Positions 42,096-52,239 of a stretch of 64,000 nucleotides of DNA are shown piece after piece. The notes below the pieces were generated by a model. It made no database searches, was not told the origin of the DNA, and saw nothing but the letters and a program-made list of their open reading frames with translations. Source of the stretch: Actinokineospora inagensis DSM 44258 (GTDB taxonomy: Bacteria; Actinomycetota; Actinomycetes; Mycobacteriales; Pseudonocardiaceae). A program made the translations under genes and the position numbers. The stretch is from assembly GCF_000482865.1 (NCBI RefSeq), contig NZ_KI519519.1, forward strand, positions 19,652 to 83,651. The letters are read 5' to 3'. Positions within the stretch are counted from its first letter, which is position 1. Each line of letters begins with the position of its first letter.

Positions 42096-43033
42096 CTGGC
42101 CTGCCACGCCGCCTGCTCCAAGCGGTGGTCGTGCTGTGGGCGGCGTTCACGGTGTCGTTTGTGATTCTGTACCTGCTACCGGGTGACGCGGTCCTGGCCA
42201 AGCTCGGCGCGTCCGAGGGCGGTCTTACCGCGTCGGCCGCCGACCTGACCAGGGAACGCGCGGCCTACGGGCTCGACGACCCGCTGCTCGTGCAGTACGG
42301 CAAGCGGTTGCTGGCCGCGTTGCACGGCGACTTCGGGCGCTCCATCACCACTGGCGAGAACGCCACCTCCCTTGTGCTGAACGCGTTGCCGTCCACGTTG
42401 GCGATAGCCGGGCTCGGGCTGCTGTTCGCGGTCCTCTTCGGCGGCTCTGTCGCGGTGCTGAGCACGTACACCCGGTCGCGGTGGCTCAGCCAGGCGCTGT
42501 CGACGCTGCCCCCGCTCGGCAACTCCCTCCCGACGTTCTGGGTGGGGTTGATGCTGATCCAGGTGTTCTCGTTCCAGTTGGGGCTGGTACCGGCGTTGGG
42601 GTCGAGCGGGTTCGCGTCGCTGGTCCTGCCCGCGGTGACGTTGGCCCTACCGACCGGCGCGGTGATCGGTCAGGTGCTGGCCAAGAGCCTGCGAACACAG
42701 CTCTCGGAGCCGTACGTCGAGATCGTGCTCGCCAAGGGCGCCTCGCGCGCGAGAGTCCACTTCGGACACGCGTTGCGCAATGCCGCGCTGCCCGCGCTGA
42801 CGCTGGTCGGCGTGGTCACGGGCACCCTGCTGGCGGGCTCGGTGGTCACCGAGTCGGTGTTCTCCCGGGACGGTATCGGCCGGGTCACGGCGACGGCGGT
42901 CGGCAGCCAGGACATCCCGGTGGTGCAGGCGGTCATCGTGCTGGCGGCGTTGTTCTTCGTGACCATCAACCTGGTCGTGGACCTGCTGTACCCGGTCCTC
43001 GACCCCCGGGTGCGGACGGTGGCGCGTGTCTAG
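42092..43033 (+). CDS. ABC transporter permease, DppB/OppB type
   Basis: A 313-residue inner-membrane permease with six TM helices. It shows the DppB-type opening (LLQAVVVLWAAFTVSFVILYLLPGD) and the EAA loop VEIVLAKGASRARVHFGHALRNAALP that contacts the ATPase. It follows the binding protein (ATGA overlap) and overlaps the second permease by eight bases. It forms the heterodimeric channel with that protein. Confidence 0.93.
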   Translation: MTGLPRRLLQAVVVLWAAFTVSFVILYLLPGDAVLAKLGASEGGLTASAADLTRERAAYGLDDPLLVQYGKRLLAALHGDFGRSITTGENATSLVLNALPSTLAIAGLGLLFAVLFGGSVAVLSTYTRSRWLSQALSTLPPLGNSLPTFWVGLMLIQVFSFQLGLVPALGSSGFASLVLPAVTLALPTGAVIGQVLAKSLRTQLSEPYVEIVLAKGASRARVHFGHALRNAALPALTLVGVVTGTLLAGSVVTESVFSRDGIGRVTATAVGSQDIPVVQAVIVLAALFFVTINLVVDLLYPVLDPRVRTVARV

Positions 43034-43862
43034 CATCGCGGTGCGACAAGAGATGAGCTTCTACCTGCGTCGCCCAGGTTTGGTGCTGTCCGTAGCGGTA
43101 GTGGCGTTCGTGCTCTTGTGCGCGGTAGCACCAACGCTGTTCACGGGCCAGGACCCACTCGCGGGTGTACCGGCGGAAAGATTGCAGGGACCGTCCGCGC
43201 GACACCTGTTCGGCACCGATGAAACCGGACGCGATGTGTTCACCCGGGTCGTGCACGGGTCAGCACTGTCCCTGCAGGCAACCGTGCTCGCTGTCCTGGT
43301 GGCCTTGGTCATCGGGGCCGGGTTGGGCCTGCTCGCCGGGAGCCGGGGCGGCTGGGTCGACTCGCTGGTGATGCGCGTGGTCGACGTGTTGCAGGCCGTT
43401 CCCGCGATCCTGCTGTCCTTGGCGCTGGTCACCGCGCTCGGGTTCGGCACGACCAACGTCGCCATCGCGGTCGGAGTGGCGAACGTGGCCACTTTCGCGC
43501 GGCTCACGCGCGCCGAGGTCCTGCGTGTGCGCACCGGCGCCTACGTGGAGGCAGCACGCGCGTCCGGGGTGCGCTGGAGCGGTGTGCTCACCCGGCACGT
43601 GCTGCCGAACGCGGTCGGCCCCGTGCTCGTGCTGGCCACGCTGACCTTCGGTACCGCGGTGTTGGAGGTCTCCGCGCTGAGCTTCCTCGGTTACGGCGCG
43701 ACGCCGCCGACCCCCGAGTGGGGCTCGCTGGTCGCGGGTGGCCGCAACTTCCTCGCGACCGCGTGGTGGATGACCACGTTCCCCGGTCTCACCGTCGCCG
43801 CCGTGGTGCTCGCGACCAACCGCATCTCCCGCGCCCTGGACAACGAACGGACCCCGGAGTGA
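43026..43862 (+). CDS. ABC transporter permease, DppC/OppC type
   Basis: A 278-residue permease with the DppC-type N-terminus (one TM near 13-35, then GPSARHLFGTDETGRDVFTRVVHG) and five further helices. The EAA loop reads AYVEAARASGVRWSGVLTRHVLPN. GTG 43026 lies within the previous gene. Its stop overlaps the ATPase start (GTGA). Confidence 0.93.
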   Translation: MSSIAVRQEMSFYLRRPGLVLSVAVVAFVLLCAVAPTLFTGQDPLAGVPAERLQGPSARHLFGTDETGRDVFTRVVHGSALSLQATVLAVLVALVIGAGLGLLAGSRGGWVDSLVMRVVDVLQAVPAILLSLALVTALGFGTTNVAIAVGVANVATFARLTRAEVLRVRTGAYVEAARASGVRWSGVLTRHVLPNAVGPVLVLATLTFGTAVLEVSALSFLGYGATPPTPEWGSLVAGGRNFLATAWWMTTFPGLTVAAVVLATNRISRALDNERTPE

Positions 43863-45463
43863 ACGCGTTACTGGAGATCCAGGGTCTCGCGGTGAACTAC
43901 CACACCCGCTCCGGCCTGGTGCCCGCCGTGCGTGACGTAAGCCTGACCGTTAGCCCCGGCGAGATCGTCGCGGTGGTAGGGGAATCCGGCTCCGGTAAAA
44001 GCACAACAGCCCACGCCGCGATCGGCCTCTTACCGCGCGGTGGACGTATTGCGACAGGCAGCATCACCTTCGCCGGACGGGACCTGACCGGGCTAACCGA
44101 CCGGCAGTGGCAGCGGGTACGCGGCACGGACATCGCATTGATCCCGCAAGACCCCACGGTGTCCCTGGACCCGGTGCGGCGCGTCGGTGACCAGGTGGCC
44201 GAGGTGCTGCTCGTACACCGGTTGGCCGGTCGGCGAGCCGCCGCGAGCCAGGCCGTGGAGTTGTTGCGGCGCGCGGGGATCAGCGAACCGGAGCGACGGG
44301 CACGCCAGTACCCGCACGAACTGTCCGGTGGTCTGCGGCAGCGGGTGCTGATCGCGATCGCGCTGGCGGGCAGGCCCAGGCTGATCATCGCCGACGAGCC
44401 GACATCCGCGCTCGACGTGACCGTGCAACGCGAGATCCTGGACCACCTCGCGCACCTCGCGGGCGAGTCGACGACCGCGATCCTGCTGATCACACACGAT
44501 CTCGGCGTCGCCGCCGACCGCGCGTCCCGCATTGTCGTGATGTCCCAGGGTCAGATCGTCGAATCCGGCCCCACCAAGGAAATCCTCGCCGCGCCAACCC
44601 ACACGTACACGCGCGAGTTGCTGTCCGCCGCTCCCAGCCTCACCCGCGAACCACTACGACCTCGCCGACAAGGCACAGACGTCCTCTTAACCGTCAACAG
44701 CGTGTCCAAGTCCTTCGACGGTCGCACCAGGGTGGTCGACGACGTCTCCTTCGCTCTTACCCGGGGCACGACTCTGGCCCTGGTAGGGGAATCCGGCTCC
44801 GGTAAGACCACCACGGCCCGTATGGTCGTGGGCCTGGAAACGCCCGACGACGGCACAGTCACCTTCGACGGCAACGACATCACCGACCTCACCCGTGAGG
44901 AGCTACGCCGCCTCCGTAGGCGCTTCCAACTCATCTACCAGAACCCTTACGCCTCACTGAACCCGCGCTTCACCATCGAAGACGTCATCACGGAACCACT
45001 CCGAGCCTTCAACGTCGGCACCAAACGCGACCGTCGAGCCCGTGCAGTGGAGCTACTCGACCAGGTCGCCCTCCCCGCTGACACCCTCGCCCGCAAGCCT
45101 GCCGAGCTCTCCGGTGGTCAACGCCAACGCGCGGCGATCGCTCGCGCCCTCGCCCTGCACCCCGATCTACTGGTCTGTGACGAGCCGGTGTCCGCGCTGG
45201 ACGTGTCCGTGCAGGCTCAGATCCTGCGGCTGCTGGTACGGCTCCAAGAGGAGTTGGGCTTGACGTACCTGTTCATCACGCACGACCTGGCCGTCGTCCG
45301 CGAGATCGCCGACCACGTCGCCGTCATGCACAACGGCCGCGTCGTCGAACACGGACCGGCCGACGACGTACTCGAAAGCCCCCGCGAGCAGTACACGCAA
45401 GACCTGCTCGCAGCCATCCCCGGCCGCACAACGGTGGACCAGGTCAACTCCGACCTGATGTGA
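43859..45463 (+). CDS. Fused double ATPase of the oligopeptide-type ABC importer (DppD-DppF)
   Basis: A 534-residue protein carrying two full ABC domains in one chain. Domain 1 (about 5-260): Walker A GESGSGKST, signature LSGGLRQRV, Walker B LIIADEPTSALD. Domain 2 (about 285-525): Walker A GESGSGKTT, signature LSGGQRQRA, Walker B LLVCDEPVSALD. Both look catalytic. Such fusions replace separate D and F subunits. Two TTA codons (44030-44032, 44687-44689) lie in it. The gene overlaps the convergent epimerase gene by 20 bases. Confidence 0.94.
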   Translation: MNALLEIQGLAVNYHTRSGLVPAVRDVSLTVSPGEIVAVVGESGSGKSTTAHAAIGLLPRGGRIATGSITFAGRDLTGLTDRQWQRVRGTDIALIPQDPTVSLDPVRRVGDQVAEVLLVHRLAGRRAAASQAVELLRRAGISEPERRARQYPHELSGGLRQRVLIAIALAGRPRLIIADEPTSALDVTVQREILDHLAHLAGESTTAILLITHDLGVAADRASRIVVMSQGQIVESGPTKEILAAPTHTYTRELLSAAPSLTREPLRPRRQGTDVLLTVNSVSKSFDGRTRVVDDVSFALTRGTTLALVGESGSGKTTTARMVVGLETPDDGTVTFDGNDITDLTREELRRLRRRFQLIYQNPYASLNPRFTIEDVITEPLRAFNVGTKRDRRARAVELLDQVALPADTLARKPAELSGGQRQRAAIARALALHPDLLVCDEPVSALDVSVQAQILRLLVRLQEELGLTYLFITHDLAVVREIADHVAVMHNGRVVEHGPADDVLESPREQYTQDLLAAIPGRTTVDQVNSDLM

Positions 45464-46520
45464 CCGGCTCGGGTTCGCGCAGCAACCCCAGGTCGATCAG
45501 GCTCCGCGCCGTGTCGACGATGACGTCCTCGTTCGGGCGTGGGTGCCACCCCAGCAGCCGGACGGCCTTGTCGTGCGACGCCCGCCGGTGCTTGCCCAGC
45601 AGCGGGACCATCGGCCGCAGCGGCTTGTGCAGCACCGCCGAGACCCGCACCAGCCAGTTCGGCAGTGCCCTGGTCGGCACCCGGGCGGCCGCCTGACCCA
45701 GGCGTTCCCGCAGCACAGCGGCCAGTTGCGGCATCGTCAGGTAGTCGCCTGCCACCGCCAGGAACCGCTGCCCCGCCGCGTTCGGGTCGACCATGGCCCG
45801 CACGTGCAGGTCGGCCACGTCCCGCACGTCCACCAGGGACGTCGACAACTGCGGCATCCCGGGCAGCTCCCCGTCGAGCAAGCGCCGGATGAGATCGATG
45901 GAACCGGCGTAGTCGGCGCTCAGCACCGGCCCGAAGATCCCCACCGGGTTGATGACCGCGAGCTCAAGGGCACCGCCGTCGTGCTCGACGAAGTCCCAGG
46001 CCGCCCGTTCCGCCAGCGTCTTGGACTTCACGTACGGCGTGATCCCTGGCCCGGTCAGATCGGTCCAGGTCTCCTCGGTGTACGTCCGGTCGGTCTGCGG
46101 GTACCCGTACCCCACCGCCGCGAACGACGAGGTCAGCACGACCCGGCGGACGCCGCCGTCCCGCGCCGCCCGCAACACGCGCAGCGCCCCCTCCCGCGCG
46201 GGCACGATCAGGTCGTCCTCGTGCTTCGGGGCCTTCGGCGGGAACGGCGAGGCCACGTGCAGCACGTACGCGCAGCCCTCGACCGCCGCGCGCCAACCCT
46301 CGTCGGCCAGCAGGTCGGCCAGGGTGATCGACAGGTGCTCGTCGACCACGTCCGGGTCGACCCCGCCTGCCCGGACCATGGCCCGCACCAGGTCGGCGCG
46401 GCCGAGCGACCGGACCGTGGTGCGCACCCGGTACCCCGAGTCGAGCAACTGGACGATCGCGTGCGCGCCGAGGAACCCCGACCCGCCGGTCACCAAGACC
46501 AGGTCACCACGCACAGCCAC
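45444..46520 (-). CDS. NAD-dependent epimerase/dihydroflavonol-reductase-like enzyme
   Basis: A 358-residue extended SDR. VTGGSGFLGAHAIVQLL binds NAD(P). LHVASPFPP, VLTSSFAAVGYG and the YVKSK catalytic Tyr-Lys follow. It is like dihydroflavonol-4-reductase/cinnamoyl-CoA reductase homologues common in actinomycetes, where they reduce aldehydes or ketones. No pathway partner is adjacent. Two GTG starts at the 5' end (46520, 46514) cannot be separated. Tail-to-tail overlap with the ABC ATPase gene is 20 bases. Confidence 0.88.
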   Translation of the reverse strand: MAVRGDLVLVTGGSGFLGAHAIVQLLDSGYRVRTTVRSLGRADLVRAMVRAGGVDPDVVDEHLSITLADLLADEGWRAAVEGCAYVLHVASPFPPKAPKHEDDLIVPAREGALRVLRAARDGGVRRVVLTSSFAAVGYGYPQTDRTYTEETWTDLTGPGITPYVKSKTLAERAAWDFVEHDGGALELAVINPVGIFGPVLSADYAGSIDLIRRLLDGELPGMPQLSTSLVDVRDVADLHVRAMVDPNAAGQRFLAVAGDYLTMPQLAAVLRERLGQAAARVPTRALPNWLVRVSAVLHKPLRPMVPLLGKHRRASHDKAVRLLGWHPRPNEDVIVDTARSLIDLGLLREPEPVTSGRS

Positions 46521-46613
46521 ACCACCCCGCTAGCTCAGGCCCCTCCCGCCGGTCTCCCCCACCTTCCCACCGCCGGCGCGGACGCGCCCGCCACCATCCA
46601 CCAAAGGGCCACG

Positions 46614-47171
46614 TCAGACGTGGTAGCGCAGCATGACGGTGCCGTTGTCGAACGCCTTCGTCTCGGCCAGCCGCAGCGGCAGCCGGAAGCCGTTGCCGGG
46701 GAACAGGCTCCGCCCGGCACCCAGGACCACCGGGCTCACGTACAGCAGCACCTGGTCGACCAGCCCGTACCGCAGGAACGTCTCGGCCAGGACCGCGCCA
46801 CTGAGCACGAGGTCACCGCCCGGCGCCGCCTTGAGCACCTCGATCTCGGCGGGCAGCACGTCCCGCATGATCGTCGTGTTCCAGCCCGCCGAGGTCAGCG
46901 TCCTGGAGAACACGAACTTCGGCATGTCCCGCCAGATCCGGGCGAACTCGGCGATCGGCGCGGGCGCGTCCGGGTCCTCGTCGGCCGTCGGCCAGTAGTC
47001 GACCATCAACTGGTGGGTGACCCGGCCGGAGAGGAACCCGCCCATCACGGCCAGCCGGGAGTTGATGTACGAGTGCAACTCGTCGTCCACCTCGTGCCAA
47101 CTGATGTCACCGCCCGGCCCCTCGAAGAACCCGTCGAGCGACACGGTCTGGTGCAACACGATCTCGCGCAT
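46614..47171 (-). CDS. RibD C-terminal/DHFR-like reductase (second copy)
   Basis: A 185-residue RibD-C family protein: REIVLHQTVSLDGFFEGPGGD opening, GGFLSGRVTHQLMVDYWP, FVFSRTL and GDLVLSGAVLAETFLRYGLVDQVLLYVSPVVLGAGRSLF. Binds NADPH by family; substrate unknown. It is clearly diverged from the copy at 16845-17441, so not a recent duplicate. A perfect terminator hairpin lies just upstream (47197-47233) and separates it from the chemoreceptor gene. Confidence 0.9.
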   Translation of the reverse strand: MREIVLHQTVSLDGFFEGPGGDISWHEVDDELHSYINSRLAVMGGFLSGRVTHQLMVDYWPTADEDPDAPAPIAEFARIWRDMPKFVFSRTLTSAGWNTTIMRDVLPAEIEVLKAAPGGDLVLSGAVLAETFLRYGLVDQVLLYVSPVVLGAGRSLFPGNGFRLPLRLAETKAFDNGTVMLRYHV

Positions 47172-47196
47172 CCGGGGACTCTACCGCCGAGAACGG

Positions 47197-47233
47197 CCCG
47201 AGCGGCCGGACCACGGGGGTCCGGCCGCTCGGG
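47197..47233. terminator. Terminator hairpin with perfect 15-bp stem
   Basis: CCCGAGCGGCCGGAC (47197-47211) is perfectly complementary to 47219-47233, with loop CACGGGG. It lies directly after the stop of the minus-strand chemoreceptor gene and would end that transcript. There is no long T-tract, as is usual in actinomycetes. Confidence 0.85.
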
Positions 47234-47253
47234 CGGTTCGGGGAACGGACAGG

Positions 47254-48885
47254 TCAGAGGTTGAAGCGGCTGACCTGGCTCTGCAGCTCGGCCGAGAGCC
47301 GGGCGAGGTCGTCGAGGACCTCGGTGGTCCGGGTGACGGTGCCGGTGGTGTTGCCCGCGCTCTCCGCGACGCCACCGATGTTGGCGGCGATCTCGGAGAC
47401 ACCGGCGGAGGCCTCACCGACGTTGCGGTTCATCTCCGTGGTGGTCGCGGTCTGCTCCTCCACCGCCGAGGCGATGGTGAGCTGGAAGTCGTTGATCCGG
47501 CCGATGATCTCGGAGATCTCGTCGATCGCGTTCACCGCGTTGGCCGTGTCGGCCTGGATCATCTCCACCCGGCGCGAGATGTCCTCGGTCGCCTTGGCGG
47601 TCTCCTGGGCGAGGTCCTTGACCTCGTTCGCGACGACCGCGAAGCCCTTGCCCGCGTCACCCGCCCGAGCGGCCTCGATGGTGGCGTTGAGGGCGAGCAG
47701 GTTGGTCTGCTCGGCGATCGAGGTGATGACCTTGACGACGTTGCCGATCTCCATCGACGACTCGCCCAGCTTCGCCACCGTGCCGTTGGTGGCCGCGGCC
47801 ACCGACACGGCCTGACCCGCCACCCCCGCGGCCTCGTTGGCCGACTGCGCGATCTCCTTGATCGACGCGGACATCTCGTCCGCGCCGGTCGCGACGGTCT
47901 GCACGTTCTTCGCCACCTGGTCGGCGGCGGCGGTCACGACACCGGCCTGCGCGGAGGTCTCCTCGGCGGACGCGGTGACCTGGTGCGACATGTCGTTCAT
48001 CTGCTGGGTGGACGCCTTCAGCGAGGTCACGCCGCGGGAGATGGTGCTGACGATCTCGCGGGTGCCGTCGGTCGCCTTGTTGAGCGCGGTGGCCATCCGG
48101 CCGACCTCGTCCTTGGAGTGGACGTCGACGCGCTGGGTGAGGTCGCCGTCCGCGACGGCCTCGAGGGCGGCGGACAGGCCGCGCATCGGCTTGGTGATCG
48201 AGCGGGTGATCAGCAGACCGACCCCGACCGAGATGATCGTGCCGACGGTGAGCAGGATGATGGCGAGGGTGATGCTGCGGTCGCGCTCGGTGCTGACCGA
48301 CTCGATCTCACCCAGGGTGAGCTGGCGCTCGGCGTCGAGCATGCGGGCGGAGACCTCGTTGAACTTGACGAGCTGCGGCAGGCCGTCCTTGTAGAACGCC
48401 TGGACACCGGCGGTGGTGCCCGCGGTGGCGGCCGGGATGACCTCCTTGCCGAGGACCTCGCCGAAGGCCGCGCTGGCCGCGTTCCACTCGTCGATCAGCT
48501 TCTGGTCGAAGGTACCGCGCGACTGGTAGCTCTTGTACGACGCGAACGAGGCGTCGATCTTCTTGTTCGCCTCGGCCAGGATCGTCCCCGCGTCGGTGGG
48601 GTTGCCGATCGCGGCGGCCAGCAGCATGTACAGGGTACCGCCGGAGCCGTTGGCGTTCAGCGCGTTCAGGTCGTTCAGCGCGGCCACGTTGTTGTCGATG
48701 CGCTTGGTGGCGTCCGCGGCGGAGTTCAGCGCGAACACGCCGACAAGACCGACAGCGATCGTGACCAGCGTCGAGAACACGACGACGGAGAGGATCTTCG
48801 AGGTGAGCGAGCGGTTGGCGAACACCCCTCGCACGCCCGCTCGGCCCGCGACCGGTACCGGGTCTGCGGTGGTGGACTGGGTCAT
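47254..48885 (-). CDS. Methyl-accepting chemotaxis-type receptor
   Basis: A 543-residue receptor. TM1 about 29-50, an extracytoplasmic four-helix sensor (MCP 4HB type) to about 190, TM2 about 192-213, HAMP ([22 protein letters not shown]), then a long coiled-coil signalling domain whose hairpin tip is [33 protein letters not shown]. It fits class 36H-like actinobacterial receptors. No cheA, cheW or flagellar genes are in the window, so motility control here is uncertain. ATG 48885 was chosen at MTQST because the upstream extension is out of character for the family. Confidence 0.92.
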   Translation of the reverse strand: MTQSTTADPVPVAGRAGVRGVFANRSLTSKILSVVVFSTLVTIAVGLVGVFALNSAADATKRIDNNVAALNDLNALNANGSGGTLYMLLAAAIGNPTDAGTILAEANKKIDASFASYKSYQSRGTFDQKLIDEWNAASAAFGEVLGKEVIPAATAGTTAGVQAFYKDGLPQLVKFNEVSARMLDAERQLTLGEIESVSTERDRSITLAIILLTVGTIISVGVGLLITRSITKPMRGLSAALEAVADGDLTQRVDVHSKDEVGRMATALNKATDGTREIVSTISRGVTSLKASTQQMNDMSHQVTASAEETSAQAGVVTAAADQVAKNVQTVATGADEMSASIKEIAQSANEAAGVAGQAVSVAAATNGTVAKLGESSMEIGNVVKVITSIAEQTNLLALNATIEAARAGDAGKGFAVVANEVKDLAQETAKATEDISRRVEMIQADTANAVNAIDEISEIIGRINDFQLTIASAVEEQTATTTEMNRNVGEASAGVSEIAANIGGVAESAGNTTGTVTRTTEVLDDLARLSAELQSQVSRFNL

Positions 48886-49166
48886 AGCCTGCGCGCCCTT
48901 CGTGTTGTGAACCCGCGGGTGCCACACCGGCGCGAACGGGTCGCCCGCCCACGTCAGCGGCTGGTCCGCCGCGGACGGTCCAGCTTCAACGGCTTCCACA
49001 TCGGCGACCGCGGTGGACACCTGAACTTTTCGTGCCACCTGTTCGGGTGAGGACCCGGCGTGTCGCCTGATCAGGTCACACCGGTTTCCGCCGGCCGCCT
49101 CGCGTGCTGTGGTGGCGGTGCGGGCACGCATCAGCCTGCCCGGAACACGGCGATTGGAGCGGACAC

Positions 49167-50591
49167 ATGCCTCCCGACTCCCCGATGACGATGGTGCTGC
49201 CCGAGGACCAGGTCCGCGACCGGGTCCACCGGCTGCTGCCCGAGCTCTGGAACACGCTGTCCGACCTGGTCCGGGACCGCTCGGTGGCCGCCAACCCGCA
49301 GCCGCAACTGGCGGTCACCGCGCAGACCATCGCCGGGCTGTTCCAGAAGGCGGGTATCACCTCGGCGAAGGTGGAGACGATCGGCGAGGGCGCGGACCGG
49401 TCCGCACCGATGGTGCTGGCCAACGAGGCCGCGCACCCGGGGGTCACCACCGTCCTGCTCTACGCGCACTACGACGTGCAGCCCGCCGACGAGCGGCTGT
49501 GGTCGACCAAGCCGTTCGAGCCGACCGAGCGCATGGACGAGAACCACGACATGCGGCTCTACGGGCGGGGCGCGGCCGACGACAAGTCCGGTGTGGTCAT
49601 GCACCTCGGCGCGATCAAGGCGCTGCTGGGCAACCGCGGCAAGCTGCCGCTGAACCTCAAGCTGATCGTCGAGGGCGAGGAGGAGACCGGCGGCAGCAAG
49701 CTGGAGCAGTACATCGCGGCGAACCCGGACGACCCCCGGTTCAAGGCGGACCTGATCATCATCGCCGACACCGGCAACATCGAGCGGGGCGCTCCCACGC
49801 TCACCGAGACGCTGCGCGGGATCGTCACCGCGGACGTCGTGGTGGAGACCCTCAAGGGCAAGGTGCACAGCGGCATGTACGGCGGTCCGGCACCGGACGC
49901 GTTCATGGCCTTGGTGCAGATGCTCGCCACGCTGCAAGACCCCAAGACAGGCGACGTGGCCATCGACGGTCTTAGCCACTACGACCACGGGTGGCCGACG
50001 GTGTCGGAGGCGTCTTACCGCAAGAACGCCGGGGTACTGCCCACGACAAGCCTCATCGGTAGCGGCACCATCGAGAAGCTGATCTACGGCAAGCCGTCCA
50101 TCAACGTGGTCGGGCTGAGCGGGCTACCGCTGGTCATCGGATCGGCCAATGTGCTCTGTCCGAAAGCGACCGCCCGGCTCAGCATGCGGCTGGCCCCCAA
50201 CCAGGACCCGGAAGCCGCGTTCCAGGCCCTGGAGGCGCACCTGGTCGCGGCCGCGCCGTGGGGGCTCAAGCCCAAGGTGAAGCGGGTCGGCGAGGGCTCC
50301 GGGTTCATCTCCAGCCCCGGTGAGCACCACAGCGAGGTCGAGCGGGCGCTGCTGGAGTCCTACCACGCGACGGCCGTGGCGAAGGCCGGTCAGGGCGGGT
50401 CGATCCCGCTGGTCAACGCGTTCCAGCAGGCGAACCCCGAGGCGGACATCGTGCTGTGGGGCTGCGAGGAACCCACGGCCAACATCCACGGCGTCGACGA
50501 GAGCGTCAGCCAGTCGGAACTGGAACACATGACGCTGGCCGAGGCCCTGCTGCTGCAATCGGTGATGAGCCCCATCCCGATCCAGCACTAG
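49167..50591 (+). CDS. M20 family dipeptidase/metallopeptidase
   Basis: A 474-residue cytosolic zinc dipeptidase of the M20 (carnosinase/CPG2-like) family. Metal ligands and catalysts are visible: H101-x-D103 (YAHYDVQP), D138 ([10 protein letters not shown]), the EGEEETGG pair, D of IIADTGN and the late His in [10 protein letters not shown] lid/dimerization domain begins with [13 protein letters not shown] 49167 follows GGAG at seven bases. The 281-base region upstream (48886-49166) holds both this promoter and that of the divergent receptor gene. Confidence 0.93.
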   Translation: MPPDSPMTMVLPEDQVRDRVHRLLPELWNTLSDLVRDRSVAANPQPQLAVTAQTIAGLFQKAGITSAKVETIGEGADRSAPMVLANEAAHPGVTTVLLYAHYDVQPADERLWSTKPFEPTERMDENHDMRLYGRGAADDKSGVVMHLGAIKALLGNRGKLPLNLKLIVEGEEETGGSKLEQYIAANPDDPRFKADLIIIADTGNIERGAPTLTETLRGIVTADVVVETLKGKVHSGMYGGPAPDAFMALVQMLATLQDPKTGDVAIDGLSHYDHGWPTVSEASYRKNAGVLPTTSLIGSGTIEKLIYGKPSINVVGLSGLPLVIGSANVLCPKATARLSMRLAPNQDPEAAFQALEAHLVAAAPWGLKPKVKRVGEGSGFISSPGEHHSEVERALLESYHATAVAKAGQGGSIPLVNAFQQANPEADIVLWGCEEPTANIHGVDESVSQSELEHMTLAEALLLQSVMSPIPIQH

Positions 50592-50621
50592 GTGCGGTGC
50601 TCGCGATCATCAGCACCGCCT

Positions 50622-50760
50622 GCTCGGTGACCATGGCCTGCACGGCGACGCCGGGACGATCGCGAGGAGCGCGGGGCTGGTGGCGACCACCATCAGCCCC
50701 AGCTCCTGCGCGGCCGCGATGGCTGTCCCCAGCGGGAACTCACGCGGCGGAACCGGCGTT
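50622..50760 (-). pseudogene. Possible remnant of an aldo/keto reductase gene
   Basis: On the minus strand this gap between the dipeptidase and DUF6191 genes reads REFPLGTAIAAAQELGLMVV then ATSPALLA, which resembles the segment of aldo/keto reductases just before the cofactor-binding Ser/Pro (AAAELGIGVVAASPL). The downstream part is out of frame. Only a short stretch is recognisable, so this is a tentative call. Confidence 0.3.
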
Positions 50761-50768
50761 GGGTTGGC

Positions 50769-51095
50769 ATGGGGTTGCTGTGGGCGATGAGCCTGCCCGG
50801 CTTGGTCGTGGCACTGGTGGTGTTCGCGGCGCTGGAGCGGTTCGGGGTGTGGACGCGCGGGGTCTCGTGGATCCCCTGGCGGCGCAAGCGGGACGCCCAA
50901 GCCGGGCTGGGCATGTCGGCGGTGGCGTTCGACCAGTTGGGGGCCGTGTTCTCCGGGGCGAAGCAAGACGAGATCGAGTACCGCCAGATGTCGTTGATGC
51001 TGCGCGACGAAACCGGGGACAACGCGCCACCGCGAACGACGGTGGACCTGGACGGGTACGGGGTGCGGGTGGTCTTACCGGAGAAGGAGAGCTAG
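50769..51095 (+). CDS. DUF6191 small membrane protein
   Basis: A 108-residue protein with one N-terminal TM helix (about 6-24) and a conserved basic-aromatic patch GVSWIPWRRKRDAQAGLGMSA characteristic of the actinobacterial DUF6191 family, of unknown function. The C-terminal DLDGYGVRVVLPEKES contains a TTA codon (51075-51077). No clear ribosome site is present. It stands alone, 29 bases before the convergent nitroreductase gene. Confidence 0.75.
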   Translation: MGLLWAMSLPGLVVALVVFAALERFGVWTRGVSWIPWRRKRDAQAGLGMSAVAFDQLGAVFSGAKQDEIEYRQMSLMLRDETGDNAPPRTTVDLDGYGVRVVLPEKES

Positions 51096-51124
51096 GCTTC
51101 TCGCCGCACTCGGTCCTCTATGGA

Positions 51125-52114
51125 CTAGGAGAACTCGACGACGTCCATCAGCGATCGGCGTGGCGTGCGTGGAACGGGTTCCGCGCCGACAACCGGCCTA
51201 CCCAGCCGCAGCACGAGTTGGGGTACAACCCTGCCGCCGAGAACCCTCCGCCGCAGCAGTTCCCGGGTCTCACGCACCTCGACGGGTTGACTCAACGGGC
51301 AGGTAGCAAGCCGGAGCACGGTAGCGGTAAGAGTGATCGCACTGGTAGCCATCCCCGTACGCAGCCACGAGGTCCTGTCGTCGATAGCGGTACCGAGCAC
51401 CAACAACGTGCCAGCACTATCGGCGCCGGTAGGCTGGACGAGTCGAGAAACAGAGAACCGTCGGGTGACCAAATCGCCGTACCGCGTCTCGGTTGTGCTG
51501 TTCGCGGCCGGAACACCGTCAGGGGAACCTACCCTGCCCGACCACAACGCCAACTCGCTCCGGTAAGCACCGTCGGCGGACTGAATCGCATCGGCTTTCG
51601 CAATAAGAGCCAATAACTCCGGTGAACGCACTACGCGAGTAGTCACACCACCTGCGGCGACCGCGACAAGCCGAGACAGTTGGTCGTCATCAACCGAAGA
51701 CGGCGCATAAGCCCGCCGATCACTACGGCGTTGCGTGCTGGCCGCCGCCAAGACCAAGTCAACCTGCTCCGGCACCATCGTCGACACCTCGACGGCGGCA
51801 AGATGCTCGGGTAAGGACGGGTCGGGCAGTAGGTGCACGCGCGCGGCCCACCCGAACGCGGCAAGAGCGACGACAAGGTGGTGCAGCGCTGCTCCGCAAC
51901 TGATGACGAGTTCACGGCCGTCCGGGTCGGTCGCGGGCAGCGCGCGGCTCGGGTCTGCCCACAGGTGCACGGCGCGGTGGCCGACCTGCCAGCGCCACGG
52001 CTGCGAGTTGTGCACCGACGGCGCGCAACAGGCCATCCGGATCGCGGTCAGCAGGGTCTCCCGGTCGGGGAAGCCGGTGCGCGGAGTCGTGCCGGGTGGG
52101 TGAACCTCCGTCAT
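51125..52114 (-). CDS. Acg-family FMN-binding nitroreductase-like protein
   Basis: A 329-residue protein of the Acg family (dormancy-linked in mycobacteria). The opening IRMACCAPSVHNSQPWRWQV is the FMN-binding segment of the family; two nitroreductase half-folds follow (GRELVISCGAALHHLVVAL, TQRRSDRRAYAPSSVDDD). Known Acg proteins bind FMN but lack normal nitroreductase activity and may sequester flavin. The C-terminal part uses noticeably more A/T-ending codons than neighbours. ATG 52114. Confidence 0.87.
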   Translation of the reverse strand: MTEVHPPGTTPRTGFPDRETLLTAIRMACCAPSVHNSQPWRWQVGHRAVHLWADPSRALPATDPDGRELVISCGAALHHLVVALAAFGWAARVHLLPDPSLPEHLAAVEVSTMVPEQVDLVLAAASTQRRSDRRAYAPSSVDDDQLSRLVAVAAGGVTTRVVRSPELLALIAKADAIQSADGAYRSELALWSGRVGSPDGVPAANSTTETRYGDLVTRRFSVSRLVQPTGADSAGTLLVLGTAIDDRTSWLRTGMATSAITLTATVLRLATCPLSQPVEVRETRELLRRRVLGGRVVPQLVLRLGRPVVGAEPVPRTPRRSLMDVVEFS

Positions 52115-52239
52115 CTGCCCTTCCTCACCTCGGGAACGTCCGTCCAGCGTGCGGCAACCCGGGAGGCACCCACAGAGCGAGAGGTCCCTGGTCCGGCGGG
52201 ACCTAGGTGCTCGGGACAGCGACGCCTCGTGCTCTGTGG

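Noticed and set aside
47254-49131. Longer start for the chemoreceptor
   Set aside because: The extra 82 residues precede the MTQST start, have no family match and run into the dipeptidase promoter region.
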